64,000 bases of DNA, from assembly GCA_016713665.1 (NCBI GenBank), contig JADJOR010000011.1, positions 1 through 64,000 of the forward strand, in the 5' to 3' direction. Shown one piece after another: positions 18,016 through 26,983 of the stretch. A program made the translations under genes and the position numbers. Within the stretch, counting starts at the first letter, position 1, and each line of letters opens with the position of its first letter. This DNA comes from Deltaproteobacteria bacterium. GTDB lineage: Bacteria > Myxococcota_A > UBA9160 > UBA4427. The notes under the pieces were generated by a model, which saw nothing but the letters and a program-made list of their open reading frames with translations, was not told the DNA's origin and made no database searches.

Positions 18016-18095
18016 GCCGCGAGCGCGGAGCGAGAGCGAGGAGCGCGAGCCGCCCGCTCGACGCGAGCAGCCTTCCATCCGATGGGCGAAATGGC

Positions 18096-18974
18096 CTAGA
18101 GCGGGACCATCAGGTCGAGCAGCATCGCCAGAAAGACGGCGAAGAGGAAGACGAGGGAGACGCGGAACACGCCCTGCGCCGCCGCGTCGGTCCGCTCGCG
18201 GAAGAGCAGGACCGAGCGGTAGAGGAACCAGACGCCCATCGACCCCGCGACGGCGAAGTAGATCGGCCCGACGAGCCCGAGGAAGTACGGGGCCACCGTC
18301 ACCGGCAGGAGCCCCGCCGTATACGCCACCACGCGCCGCCGGGTCGCCTCGTCGCCGATCACCGAGGGCGGCATCGGGATGCCGGCCGCCGCGTAGTCGG
18401 CCTTGCGATAGAGGGCGATCGCCCAGACGTGGGGCGGCTGCCAGAAGAAGACGATCGCGAAGAGCGACCAGCCGGCGACGCCGATCGAGCCGTTGACCGC
18501 CGCGTCGGCGATCAGCGGCGCCGCCGCCCCCGCCGCGCCGCCGATCACGGCGTTCCAGATCGAGCGCGGCTTCAGCCAGATCGTGTAGACGAAGACGTAG
18601 AAGAGGATGCTCGCGACGCCGACGAGCGCCGCCGGCGTTCCGCTCACGGCGTAGAGCAGCGCCGTCGAAGCGACGCCCAGGAAGAGCCCGAAGAGCAGGG
18701 CCTCGCGCGGGGCGATCAGGCCCGCCGGCAGGGGCCGCATCCGCGTGCGCTCCATCAGCGCGTCCTTGTCGCGCTCGAGGTAGGCGTTCAGCGTATTGGC
18801 GGACGCCGCGGCCAGCGCGATCCCGGTCAGGACCAGCGCCGCGAAGCGGAAGGACGGCCAGCCCCCGGCCGCCATGCCGAGCACGGGCAGGCCGGTGAAG
18901 AGCACCATCGGCAGCAGCCGCGGCTTCGTCAGGTCGAGGTAGTTGCGGGCGGTGGTGAGGACGGACGCGCTCAT
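18096..18974 (-). CDS. cyoE: protoheme IX farnesyltransferase (heme O synthase)
   Basis: The 292-residue polytopic membrane protein has the UbiA prenyltransferase motifs: NTLNAYLERDKDALMERT followed by RMRPLP, then YTIWLKPRSIWNAVIGGAAG. These Asp-rich sites bind magnesium and farnesyl diphosphate to convert heme B to heme O for terminal oxidases. About nine transmembrane helices are visible. The chosen ATG at 18974 gives the normal family N-terminus (NYLDLTKPRLLPMV). No cytochrome oxidase genes are in the window, so it is separated from its usual partners. Confidence 0.92.
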   Translation of the reverse strand: MSASVLTTARNYLDLTKPRLLPMVLFTGLPVLGMAAGGWPSFRFAALVLTGIALAAASANTLNAYLERDKDALMERTRMRPLPAGLIAPREALLFGLFLGVASTALLYAVSGTPAALVGVASILFYVFVYTIWLKPRSIWNAVIGGAAGAAAPLIADAAVNGSIGVAGWSLFAIVFFWQPPHVWAIALYRKADYAAAGIPMPPSVIGDEATRRRVVAYTAGLLPVTVAPYFLGLVGPIYFAVAGSMGVWFLYRSVLLFRERTDAAAQGVFRVSLVFLFAVFLAMLLDLMVPL

Positions 18975-18980
18975 GTCTTC

Positions 18981-19004
18981 AATCGACCCTTGAATCGACC
19001 CTGC
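18981..19004. repeat. 12-base tandem duplication upstream of cyoE
   Basis: AATCGACCCTTG (18981-18992) is followed at once by AATCGACCCTGC (18993-19004). The duplication lies six bases before the cyoE start, within its leader. Function unknown. Confidence 0.6.
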
Positions 19005-19038
19005 CTGCGAAGAGGGTCCGACCATCATGATCGGGCTG

Positions 19039-19068
19039 GGAAGCGATCCGGTTGGAAGCGATCCGGCC
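19039..19068. repeat. 15-base tandem duplication in the cyoE/acyltransferase divergent region
   Basis: GGAAGCGATCCGGTT (19039-19053) is followed by GGAAGCGATCCGGCC (19054-19068). With the pair at 18981-19004 this makes two independent short tandem duplications in the 230-base divergent promoter region. Confidence 0.6.
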
Positions 19069-19204
19069 AGGGCGGCGCCCGGCGTGCGAACGGTCCCTCC
19101 GCGCAGGGAGGACCCGGCCGGGCCAACGGGTACCACAGCCCCCGGCCCCTCGCATCGCCAGCAACAACGCCCGCAACACATTGGCGCGCCGAGGGGCAGA
19201 CGCG

Positions 19205-19855
19205 ATGAACCGCCGTCTCGGACTCGCCCTTTTCGGCTGGCTCTCGGGCGTCCTGCTGCGCCTGCTGGGGGCGACCTGGCGCGTCGAGATCCGGGGCACC
19301 GACCCCCGCCGCCTCGCCTTCGACCCGAGCGCCGCGCCCTCCCCGGCCGCACGGCCCCGCCCGGTCCTCGCCGCCCTGCTCCACGAATCACTCGTCGTCT
19401 CGGCCTGGCTCTTCCGCGACGCCGGCTACTGCGTCGCCGTCAGCCAGAGCCGGGACGGGAGCCTCGTCGAGGCGACGCTGCGCGCCCTCGGCTTCGCGCA
19501 ATCCGCCCGGGGCTCGAGCTCCCGCGGCGGCTCGGCGGCGTTCCTGGGGCTGCTCCGGCAGCTCGAGCTCGGGACGACGGTGGCCGTGCTGGTCGACGGG
19601 CCGCGGGGGCCCGCCGGCGTCGCCAAGCCCGGGATCGCCGCGCTCGCGCGGCATTCGGCCACACCGATCCAGCCCCTCGCCCTCGCCGCCCGCCCGGCGC
19701 TGCGACTCTCGAGCTGGGACCGGAGCCTCGTGCCGCTGCCCTTCGCGCGGGTGGTCTGCGTGTTCGGGGAGCCGATTGCGGCGGGCGACCCGGGGCGGGT
19801 TCGCCGGCGGGTGCGGGGTCTGGGGCTGCAGCCGCCGCGGGCCACCGAGGGCGCG
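19205..19855 (+). CDS. DUF374 lysophospholipid/lipid A acyltransferase-like protein, 3' end lost
   Basis: About 217 residues are readable, starting MNRRLGLALFGWLSGVLLRL after GAGGGG. The DUF374 pattern is clear: ALLHESLV near residue 60, VDGPRGPAGVAKPGIAALAR (the conserved DGPRGP block) and SSWDRSLVPLPFARVVCVFG with GEPI. These proteins resemble LpxL-type acyltransferases and probably act on lipid A or phospholipids at the inner membrane. From 19856 the sequence turns into G-rich low complexity, so the true C-terminus and stop are not visible; the frame runs on to 20080 without family similarity. It is divergent from cyoE. Confidence 0.75.
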
Positions 19856-19911
19856 GTGGCGGGGGCGGGGGGCGGGGGCGGGGGGGGGGCGCGCCCGGGG
19901 GGGGGGGGGGG
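19856..19911. repeat. G-rich/poly-G low-complexity tract, likely assembly artefact
   Basis: Almost only G with a few C, including runs of ten and fifteen G. It interrupts the end of the DUF374 gene and the sequence after it does not resume that protein, as at the 14.3 kb tract. Confidence 0.65.
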
Positions 19912-20546
19912 CCAGGGCCCGGGCGTCTTGGCTCCTCGAATGAGCCCAGGCCGGGCGGTCCGCGCCTCCTGGGCTCAGCTCGGGATCTCGGGGGGATCGC
20001 CGCTGCTCGCGGTTGCGCTTCGCCAGGATCGCTGCTGGGGGGATCAGGCCCTCGGGGAGGCCACCGCGCCCCTTCCGTGATCCGCCTCGCAACTTCGGGG
20101 GTTCGTCGCTGAACCAGGTCTGGCAGCTCGGCGAGGGGCCCCGACGGCATCAGCGCCCGTCGACGCCGGCGTCGGCCAGCCCCGTCGAAAGCGCGCGCGC
20201 CTCGGCTGAGCGACCCCGTCGTCGTTGCGTCTGCCGGCGTCCCCTCGCTGGACGAGCCGCGGACCCGAGGGCGGGGGCGGGTGGCGGCGGGCAGAGGCTC
20301 CGCAGCGCCCGTCGGCGAATGAAGCACGAGCACCATGCAAAACGACGCGATCGAGACGCGCATCCGACTCTCCTCCTCCAGCTGCCGCCTTCGCGGGAAG
20401 CATGCGGCGCAGGCAGGGTCGAGCTTAATCGGACCTCGGCGGCGAGCCACGCGACAGCGGCTTGCGAAACACAGAATTCCCGAAGAATTCCGGAAGAAAA
20501 AGACGGGCTCGTCGGGGGTCTCCCACCCGATCGCCACGCCCTCGCC
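19912..20546. other. damaged or intergenic region between acyltransferase and ptsP
   Basis: About 630 bases with no recognised protein family. The only candidate gene is a small exported protein read from 20363 on the minus strand. The sequence next to the G-rich tract may be misassembled, so absence of genes here is uncertain. Confidence 0.4.
20044..20363 (-). CDS. possible small exported protein, 3' end uncertain
   Basis: An ATG at 20363 is preceded by a strong ribosome-binding site (GGAGGAGAG, six bases away) and encodes MRVSIASFCMVLVLHSPTGA followed by AEP, a good signal peptide. The following about 50 residues are Pro/Ser/Thr/Arg-rich with no family resemblance, then LMPSGPLAELPDLVQ and VARRITEGA. 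The frame stays open past 20044 into the poly-G tract, so the listed end is arbitrary. It may be a real secreted protein truncated by an artefact or a chance frame. Confidence 0.3.
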
Positions 20547-22955
20547 CTAACGCGCCGCCGGCGTCGCCTCGAGCAGCTGCGTCAGCCAGCTCCCGATGTC
20601 GGGATGCCCGACGAGCCCCGCGGCCCGCAGGCGGGCCGCGGAGATTTCGTGGACCTCCGCCGCGGTGCGCGCCTTGAGCGCCGCGCGGGCGTCGGCTTCG
20701 ACGAGCGCCGAATCGAGGGCGCGCACGATCTCCTTCACGACCGGGATCGCGGCGGGCGTCCCCGACAGCTCGGTCAGCCCGAGGCCGATCAGGATCGGGA
20801 CCGCCAGCGGATTGGTCGCCATCTCGCCGCAGACCGAGACCGGAATCCCCGCGTCGTTCGCCGCCCGGACGCTCAGATGGATCAGCTGGAGCACCGCCGG
20901 ATGCAGCGAGTCGTACAGATGCGCGACGCGCTCGTTGCCGCGGTCGACGGCGAGGGTGTACTGGGTCAGATCGTTGGTGCCGATGCTGAAGAAATCGCAT
21001 TCCGCGGCCAGCACCGACGCCGTCAACGCCGCCGACGGGACCTCGATCATGATCCCGATCCGCAGCGAATGGTCGAAGGGCGAGAGCTCGGCGTCGAGCT
21101 CGCAGCGCACGTCGTCGATCACCTTCTTCGCCGCCCGCAGCTCGTGCAGGCTGCCGATCATGGGCAGCAGCAGCCGCAGGTTGCCGAGGGTGCTCGCGCG
21201 CAGGATCGCCCGGAGCTGGGCGCGGAAGGCGCGGGGATTCTCGAGGGTGAGCCGGATCGAGCGGCAGCCGAGCTGGGGATTCTCCTCGTCGTCGAGGCCG
21301 ATGTTCGGGATGCCCTTGTCGCCGCCGAGGTCGAGGGTCCGGATCGTGACGGGGCGCGGCTCGAGGGCTTCGACGACGCGCTGGTAGAGCTGCTGCTGCT
21401 CCTCTTCCGAGGGGAAGCCGCGATGGGCCAGCGCGAGCAGCTCGGTCCGGAACAGGCCGACGCCCTCGGCGCCGTGTTTGTCGACGAGGCGCAGGTCGGC
21501 GAGCAGGCCGGCGTTCGCGGTCAGCTTGATGCGGCGTCCGTCGAGGGTCTCCGCCGGGCGCTCGCGCAGGGCGTCGAGATGCTCGACGGCGACGGCGTGG
21601 CGATGCTGCGCCTGCTCGAACTCGCGCACGAGCGCGTCGTCGGGCGAGAGGTAGAGCGTCCCCGTCGCCCCGTCGACGATCGCCTGCTCGCCGCTGCGGG
21701 CGAGCCCGAGCAGCCCCGTCACGCCGGTCACCGCCGGGAGCTCGAGGGTCCGCGCGAAGATCACGCCGTGGGAGGTCAGACCGCCGTGCTCGGCGACGAT
21801 CGCCGAGACCTTGTCCATCTCGAGCTGGGCGAAGATCGCGGGCAGCAGCTGGTCGACGACGACCACCGAGCCCCGCTGCATCGGCTCGAGATGGTCGCGA
21901 ACGCCGAGCAGGCGCTGCATCACGCGCTGGCCGACGTCGGCGATGTCGGTCCCGCGCTCCCGGAAGTAGGGATCCTCGATCCGCTCGAAGGTCTTGCGAT
22001 AGCTGTCGAGAACCTTCTTCAGGGCGTCGCGGGCGTTGCGCGTCTCGTCGATCGCCTGGGTCACGTTCTGGAGGAAGCCCTTGTCCTCGAGGATCTGGAT
22101 CTGGGTATGGAAGACGGCGGCGAACTCCGGCCCGAAGCGCTCGCGGACCACGTCGCGCATCTCGGCGATCTCGCGCCGGGCCTCGGTCATCGCGGCCTCG
22201 AAGTCGGCGTGCTCCCTCGCGACGTCGGCGGCCGGGACGTACTCGATCCGATCGAGATCGGTCTGGCGGTCCATCCGGAAGACTGGCCCGATCGCGACGC
22301 CCCGGGCCGTCGCGAGGCCGCGCAGCGTGACGTTCTTGTCCTGCCGTTGCCCCCGCCGGACGCCGCCCCGCGCGCGGCGATCGCCCGCGTCGGCGATGCG
22401 GGCCACGATGTGGCCGCGGTGGTCCTCTCCGGAGGACATCAGGTCGAGGAGCTGGGCGTTGACGACGACCGGCGCGAGCAGCGAGGCACAGGTCTGCAGC
22501 AGCTCGATGTCGGGCTCGTCGAAGCGCCGCGCGTCGACCGTCTGGATCACGATCACGCCGATCACGGCGCTCTGGACGACGAGGGGGGCGGCCAGGAGCG
22601 ACGTGTAGCGCTCCTCGCCGGTCTCGGGGAAATAGCGGTAGCTCGGATGCTCCCGGGCGTGCTCGATGGCGATCGGCTCCCCGCGCTGGGCCGCGAGGCC
22701 GACGAGCCCCTCGCCGATCGGCATCTCGACCGCGCCCACGGCATGGGCCTCGAGGCCGATCGTCGCCGCCAGGATCAGCTTCTGCTGCTCCACATCGATG
22801 GTGTAGATCGAGCAGACGTCCGCATCGAGGCGCTTGGCCACGAGCTCGGTCACGTTGGCCAGCGTCTCGGCGAGATCGTGGGAGCGGGAGACGATCTCGG
22901 CGACGTCGGCGAGAAGCGAGATTCGATCCGTGATGGGCAAGCCTCCCGGACGCAT
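20547..22955 (-). CDS. ptsP: PtsP: GAF-domain phosphoenolpyruvate-protein phosphotransferase (enzyme I Ntr)
   Basis: The roughly 802-residue protein has an N-terminal GAF domain (about 1-165, DADVCSIYTIDVEQ to ARRFDEPDIELLQ), then enzyme I: the phospho-histidine in GGLTSHGVIFAR (His at about 396), GVGLFRTE, GIMIEVPSAALT, FFSIGTNDLTQYTLAVDRGN and VCGEMATN. It transfers phosphate from PEP to NPr in the nitrogen PTS, a regulatory chain sensing glutamine or 2-oxoglutarate through GAF. The charged segment between GAF and enzyme I (RRARGGVRRGQRQDKN) looks like a linker. I chose the ATG at 22955; an earlier start at 22988 is possible. No ptsN or NPr gene is adjacent. Confidence 0.9.
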   Translation of the reverse strand: MRPGGLPITDRISLLADVAEIVSRSHDLAETLANVTELVAKRLDADVCSIYTIDVEQQKLILAATIGLEAHAVGAVEMPIGEGLVGLAAQRGEPIAIEHAREHPSYRYFPETGEERYTSLLAAPLVVQSAVIGVIVIQTVDARRFDEPDIELLQTCASLLAPVVVNAQLLDLMSSGEDHRGHIVARIADAGDRRARGGVRRGQRQDKNVTLRGLATARGVAIGPVFRMDRQTDLDRIEYVPAADVAREHADFEAAMTEARREIAEMRDVVRERFGPEFAAVFHTQIQILEDKGFLQNVTQAIDETRNARDALKKVLDSYRKTFERIEDPYFRERGTDIADVGQRVMQRLLGVRDHLEPMQRGSVVVVDQLLPAIFAQLEMDKVSAIVAEHGGLTSHGVIFARTLELPAVTGVTGLLGLARSGEQAIVDGATGTLYLSPDDALVREFEQAQHRHAVAVEHLDALRERPAETLDGRRIKLTANAGLLADLRLVDKHGAEGVGLFRTELLALAHRGFPSEEEQQQLYQRVVEALEPRPVTIRTLDLGGDKGIPNIGLDDEENPQLGCRSIRLTLENPRAFRAQLRAILRASTLGNLRLLLPMIGSLHELRAAKKVIDDVRCELDAELSPFDHSLRIGIMIEVPSAALTASVLAAECDFFSIGTNDLTQYTLAVDRGNERVAHLYDSLHPAVLQLIHLSVRAANDAGIPVSVCGEMATNPLAVPILIGLGLTELSGTPAAIPVVKEIVRALDSALVEADARAALKARTAAEVHEISAARLRAAGLVGHPDIGSWLTQLLEATPAAR

Positions 22956-22992
22956 TCGACGCGTCGCGCGGCAGCCCGAGCTTAGCAACAGA

Positions 22993-23022
22993 AAGCGCCC
23001 GGGCCGGGGGGCCCGGGCGCTT
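22993..23022 (-). terminator. intrinsic terminator after the HTH regulator gene
   Basis: A 13-base perfect stem (22993-23005 with 23010-23022, GCGCCCGGGCC core) with a GGGG loop lies 50 bases beyond the minus-strand HTH gene stop. On the minus strand it is followed by TTTCTGTTG. It separates that gene from ptsP. Confidence 0.7.
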
Positions 23023-23072
23023 CCGGTCGTGCGGGACGCGCCGCGTGGGCGTCGTCCCGTCCCGTCCCTCGC

Positions 23073-23351
23073 TCAGTGCGTGGACGGGAAGGTCATCGGC
23101 CGCTGGGCGGGCGGAAAGACCTGGTCCTTTTCCTCGAAGGACATGCCGAGCGCCAGCAGGATCTTGCGCTTGGTGTCCATCCGGCAGTTCATGCCCTTCT
23201 CGACGCTGTGGATCGTGCGCAGCGCCACCTTCGCCTTGCGGGCGAGCTGGGCCTGCGTCATCAGCTTGTTCTCGCGCAGCTCGCGGACCCGATTCGGCAC
23301 CAACGGCTCGCCTGCTTCCATCTGTCCCATCAAAGTCACACCCCCATTCAT
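23073..23351 (-). CDS. XRE/Cro-type helix-turn-helix regulator
   Basis: The protein of at most 92 residues is a single HTH domain: VPNRVRELRENKLMTQAQLA then RKAKVALRTIHSVEKG, the classic XRE recognition helix, with a short tail (MSFEEKDQVFPPAQRP). In frame, ATG at 23330 (after GGGGGTG) is an alternative start giving 85 residues. A perfect palindrome lies just upstream at 23358-23378 and may be its own operator. Its targets are unknown; ptsP lies downstream but beyond a terminator. Confidence 0.82.
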   Translation of the reverse strand: MNGGVTLMGQMEAGEPLVPNRVRELRENKLMTQAQLARKAKVALRTIHSVEKGMNCRMDTKRKILLALGMSFEEKDQVFPPAQRPMTFPSTH

Positions 23352-23701
23352 CCGATGCTCCGGGAGTCACTCCCGGAGGACTGCTCTCGAACCGACTTGG
23401 GATTCGTCGAGCGCCGACCCTTTCTTGAGTCGAATCATGAAGTTGGAGCGATCTTGGGAAGTCCTTTCGCGCACGCCCTGCCGCCGCAGAAGAAACGCTG
23501 CAAAGCGGCGGGATGGGTGCCGTTCACGCGCATTGGAGAGGGCTTCGTGAAGCCAAATGAGGGTTCGTGCGCCGGCAACTCGGGGGGAATCCCGGTCGCG
23601 AAGCGGGCCGGTCGTCCGACTGCGCGCCCGGCGATCGGGGTCCGCCCCTTCGCCACGACCGGCTCTGCTAGGGTGGGCCCCACTTGAGCGGGGGGCGGGG
23701 G
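23352..23701. other. divergent intergenic region, no gene
   Basis: About 350 bases between the HTH regulator and the AsmA-like gene. It contains the palindrome at 23358-23378 and presumably both promoters. I see no protein-coding segment with support. Confidence 0.6.
23358..23378. promoter_or_regulatory. perfect palindrome upstream of the HTH regulator
   Basis: CTCCGGGAG (23358-23366) and CTCCCGGAG (23370-23378) pair perfectly around TCA. Position 7-27 bases before the regulator's start suggests an autoregulatory operator, or a hairpin over the leader. Confidence 0.45.
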
Positions 23702-26440
23702 GTGCGTCGCAGCTGGCTGCGCCTGTTCTTGATGGGCGTCCTCGTGCTCGGCCTGGTCGCGGGCTACCTCGTCTGGTCCGGCACGGCGGCTCGACTCCTC
23801 CATCACGAGGTCGAGTCCGCCCTCTCCCGCCGCCTCGGGCGCGCCGTCGAGATCGCCTCGGTGGACCTTCGGCTCGAGCGCGGACTGCGCGTCTCCGTCC
23901 ACAATCTCCGCATCCATCCGACCCCGACCGCGGAGGGCATCCCGCTCCTGCGCGCGGGGCGGGTCGTCGCCTGGATCGACATCCCGGCGCTCCTGATCGG
24001 GCGCCTCGCCCTCAGCACGATCGTTCTCGAGGGCCCGAGTCTCCGCATCGAGCGCGCCGCCGACGGCTCTTTCCCGGCGCTCGGGCTCCCGGCCCTCGAT
24101 ACCGGCGGGCGGGTCGCGCGCGAGGACGATTACGGCGAGGGCCTCGTGCGCGCCGTCGAAGGTCTCGAGCCCCTCGCGCAGGGCGCGGCCCTGCGACTTC
24201 GCTTCGCGAGCCGGCTCGAGCTGAGAGATGGGACGGTGACCTTCATCGATCGGATGCGGACGGGGGAGCCGGCGGAGCTCCGCCTCGAGCTCCTCCAGAT
24301 CGAGGCGGAGCGCAACTGGCTCTCCGAGGCCGGCTCCCTCGAGCTCGAGGCGGTCGTCGTCGATGGTCGGACCTCCCCCTTCCCGATCTCGTTCGCGGTG
24401 CGCCGGGACGAGGACCAGCCCTTCATCTGGGACCTGACCTGGCAGGGCGTCTCGCTGTCGGCCGCTCGCCGGCTGGTGCCCTCGCTGCCGCTGCTCGCGG
24501 GGCTGAAGGGGCGCTGGTCGGCGAAGCTCCACGCCGATCGCAATCCGGCGGGCGAGATCCGCCTCGCCCTCGAGTCGACGGTCGAGCGGGCCTCCCTCGA
24601 GCTGCCTCGCTCGGGGCGGCGGATGGCCTGGGACGCCCTCGACTTCCAGGCCCGCATCGAGCTCGCTCGCGGCGAGGTCCGCCTGCGCGAAGGCCAGCTC
24701 GGGGGCAACCGCATCCGCAGCGATTTCGAGGCCACCGTCGAGCGGCCGCTCCGACCCGCCTCCGCCGCGCGCCTCGAGACCCGCCTGCTCGGCGTCGAGT
24801 TCGGCGACGTGCGCACGATCGTCGACTCCCTCGAGAGCGAGTTCGTGACGGCGCGCTCGATGGCGCGACTGATCGAACGCGTCGAGTCCGGCCGCATCCG
24901 CCACATCGAGGCGTCGGGCAGCGCCCCCCTCATGCGCTGGCAGGCCCTCTGGCGCGGACCCGAGCACGAGCTGCCGGCCGATCTGCTGCTCGCCGGCGCC
25001 TTCGACCAGGTCGACATCGCCGGGGAGCCCGAGGACGCGATTCGGGACCTCGAGGGCGAGGTCGATTGGGTCGGGGACAAGCTCGTCCTGCGCAAGGCCC
25101 GCGCTCGCTTTCGGGGCGCCTGGCTGCCGCAGATGGACCTCTCGATCGACGGCGTCTCGGAGCTCGTGCGCGCGACGCGCAAGGCGGGGCGGATCACCGC
25201 GACGCCGCCGCCGATCCCCGGCCTGCGCCCGCTCGCGCAGATCCTGCGGCCCCGGGATCCGAACGCGCTCCCCCCGGTCAAGGCGATCGGTCTCGCGATC
25301 GACCGGCTCGAGCATCCGCTGCTCGGTTGGCCGATCGTCGACGCGCGCGTGCTGGTCGAGCCCGTCCGTCGGGGCGTCCAGATCAACGTCCGGGAAGCCC
25401 GGATCGGCAGCGGAAACGTCGCCGGCGAAGTCGTCTGGTCGAGCGAGCCGGGGGACGGAAAGGTCATGGCGGACCTCCGCTTCACGCGGGCCGCCTCGAA
25501 ATCGGACGAGGTCGCGGCGACGGACTCGAGCAGCTCCGCCCCGGACGGCACGCGCCCGCGCCGCGCGACCGCGTCCCAGGCCGAATGGCCCGCCGAGCGC
25601 TGGGGGGCCGGCGAGATCGAGATCGAGTTCCGACCGCGCCCCCGCCTGCCCTTCACCCGGGCGACCGGCTTCTTCCGTCTCGACGGCACGGACTTCGTCG
25701 CGCGGGAGGTCGAGATCGCCCTGGCCGACCAGGGGACGATCCAGACCCGCGGCGTGATCGGTCTCGAGGCCCCCGATTCGATCGGCCTCGAGCTCTCCTT
25801 CGCCCTGACCGACGGCCGCTTCGAGTCCCACAGCGAGTTCTTCGCACTGCCCGCGAAGCTGATCACCGGCGGCATGCAGGCGACGGGCTCCCTGGCCGGG
25901 CGGGTCAGACCCGACGCCGTCTTCATCGCCGAGCTCGACGGCTCGATCCGCGCCGAGGCGACCGAAGGCCGGGTCGCGCTCGGGGTCCCGCTGCTGCTGC
26001 GGCTCTCGAAAGCGACCGAGGGCTACAACCCCTTCGCCAACGAACGGGAGATCGGCTTCGAGAAGATGACCGCGACGATCGACCTGACCCACGGCCTGCT
26101 CGACTCCCAGGACTTCGAGCTCGAGGGTCCGCTCCGCGTCTACGCCAAGGCGCGCATCGACACCAACCCGCGGCCCGTCGACATCCGCGCCGTCGTCGGG
26201 ATCTTCCTGTTTCGTGCCCCGAACCAGATCCTCTCGAACGTGCCGATCCTGCGTTCGCTGCTGCCGGGCTCGGAGCGCGGTCTGGTCGGCGCGTATTTCC
26301 GGGCCGACGGGGCGATCGGTGCGCCGGAGATCGAGGCGCTTCCGCTCGCGACGTTCCTGACGGCGGTGCCGAGCGCGATCAAGGCGCCGATGAAGGTTCT
26401 GCAATATCTGTTCAACCGCGACCGGGACGAGAAGCCGTGA
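23702..26440 (+). CDS. AsmA/YhdP-like large envelope protein
   Basis: The 912-residue protein has one N-terminal transmembrane helix (MRRSWLRLFLMGVLVLGLVA) and a long repetitive beta-strand-rich periplasmic part beginning with the AsmA-type phrase LSRRLGRAVEIASVDLRL. The C-terminal part (IGFEKMTATIDLTHGLLDSQ, later KAPMKVLQYLF) matches the YhdP/DUF3971 type. AsmA-like proteins bridge inner and outer membranes and move phospholipids. The GTG at 23702 is preferred over a TTG at 23684. The next gene, an ADP-heptose-type adenylyltransferase, overlaps by GTGA, linking both to outer-membrane biogenesis. Confidence 0.83.
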   Translation: MRRSWLRLFLMGVLVLGLVAGYLVWSGTAARLLHHEVESALSRRLGRAVEIASVDLRLERGLRVSVHNLRIHPTPTAEGIPLLRAGRVVAWIDIPALLIGRLALSTIVLEGPSLRIERAADGSFPALGLPALDTGGRVAREDDYGEGLVRAVEGLEPLAQGAALRLRFASRLELRDGTVTFIDRMRTGEPAELRLELLQIEAERNWLSEAGSLELEAVVVDGRTSPFPISFAVRRDEDQPFIWDLTWQGVSLSAARRLVPSLPLLAGLKGRWSAKLHADRNPAGEIRLALESTVERASLELPRSGRRMAWDALDFQARIELARGEVRLREGQLGGNRIRSDFEATVERPLRPASAARLETRLLGVEFGDVRTIVDSLESEFVTARSMARLIERVESGRIRHIEASGSAPLMRWQALWRGPEHELPADLLLAGAFDQVDIAGEPEDAIRDLEGEVDWVGDKLVLRKARARFRGAWLPQMDLSIDGVSELVRATRKAGRITATPPPIPGLRPLAQILRPRDPNALPPVKAIGLAIDRLEHPLLGWPIVDARVLVEPVRRGVQINVREARIGSGNVAGEVVWSSEPGDGKVMADLRFTRAASKSDEVAATDSSSSAPDGTRPRRATASQAEWPAERWGAGEIEIEFRPRPRLPFTRATGFFRLDGTDFVAREVEIALADQGTIQTRGVIGLEAPDSIGLELSFALTDGRFESHSEFFALPAKLITGGMQATGSLAGRVRPDAVFIAELDGSIRAEATEGRVALGVPLLLRLSKATEGYNPFANEREIGFEKMTATIDLTHGLLDSQDFELEGPLRVYAKARIDTNPRPVDIRAVVGIFLFRAPNQILSNVPILRSLLPGSERGLVGAYFRADGAIGAPEIEALPLATFLTAVPSAIKAPMKVLQYLFNRDRDEKP

Positions 26441-26976
26441 GCGCGAAGCCCGTCCGCGCCCGCGACAAGATCCTGTCGCTCGAAGAAGTGATCCGCCGCG
26501 TTGCCCTCGCCCGCCGCCGCGGCGAGCGCATCGTCTTCACCAACGGCTGCTTCGACCTGCTCCACCGCGGCCACCTGCGCAGCCTCGAGCAGGCGCGGCG
26601 CCTCGGCGATCGGCTCGTGGTCGCCGTGAACGGCGACGCGAGCGTGCGCCGGGCGAAGGGCGCCGATCGGCCGATCCGCCGCCACCGCCCGCGCATGGAG
26701 CTCGTCGCCGGCCTCGCCTGCGTCGACTGGGTCGTGGGCTTCGTCGCCGACACCCCCATCCGCCTGATCGAAGCGATCCGACCCGACGTGCTCGTGAAGG
26801 GCGGTGACTGGGCGCTCGACGAGATCGTCGGCGCCGCCGAGGTCGCGGCGCAGGGAGGCCGGGTCGTCCGCCTCGCCCTCCTGCCCGGCGAGGGCACGAC
26901 CGGCGAGCTCGCCCGGATCCGCCGCTCGCCGACGAAGCCGCCCGCCCCCCGGCGCGGACCTCGCCCCCGACGTTAG
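26437..26976 (+). CDS. rfaE2: RfaE2-type heptose-1-phosphate adenylyltransferase (stand-alone)
   Basis: The 179-residue nucleotidyltransferase carries FTNGCFDLLHRGHL with the HxGH site, AVNGDASVRRAKG-DRPI, the DVLVKGGDW block and LPGEGTTGEL near the end, the full pattern of the HldE/RfaE C-terminal domain that makes ADP-D-glycero-beta-D-manno-heptose for the LPS core. There is no kinase domain, so that must be encoded elsewhere. The GTG at 26437 overlaps the previous stop by four bases. The Pro/Arg tail (SPTKPPAPRRGPRPRR) is non-conserved. Confidence 0.88.
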   Translation: MSAKPVRARDKILSLEEVIRRVALARRRGERIVFTNGCFDLLHRGHLRSLEQARRLGDRLVVAVNGDASVRRAKGADRPIRRHRPRMELVAGLACVDWVVGFVADTPIRLIEAIRPDVLVKGGDWALDEIVGAAEVAAQGGRVVRLALLPGEGTTGELARIRRSPTKPPAPRRGPRPRR

Positions 26977-26983
26977 GCGCGCT

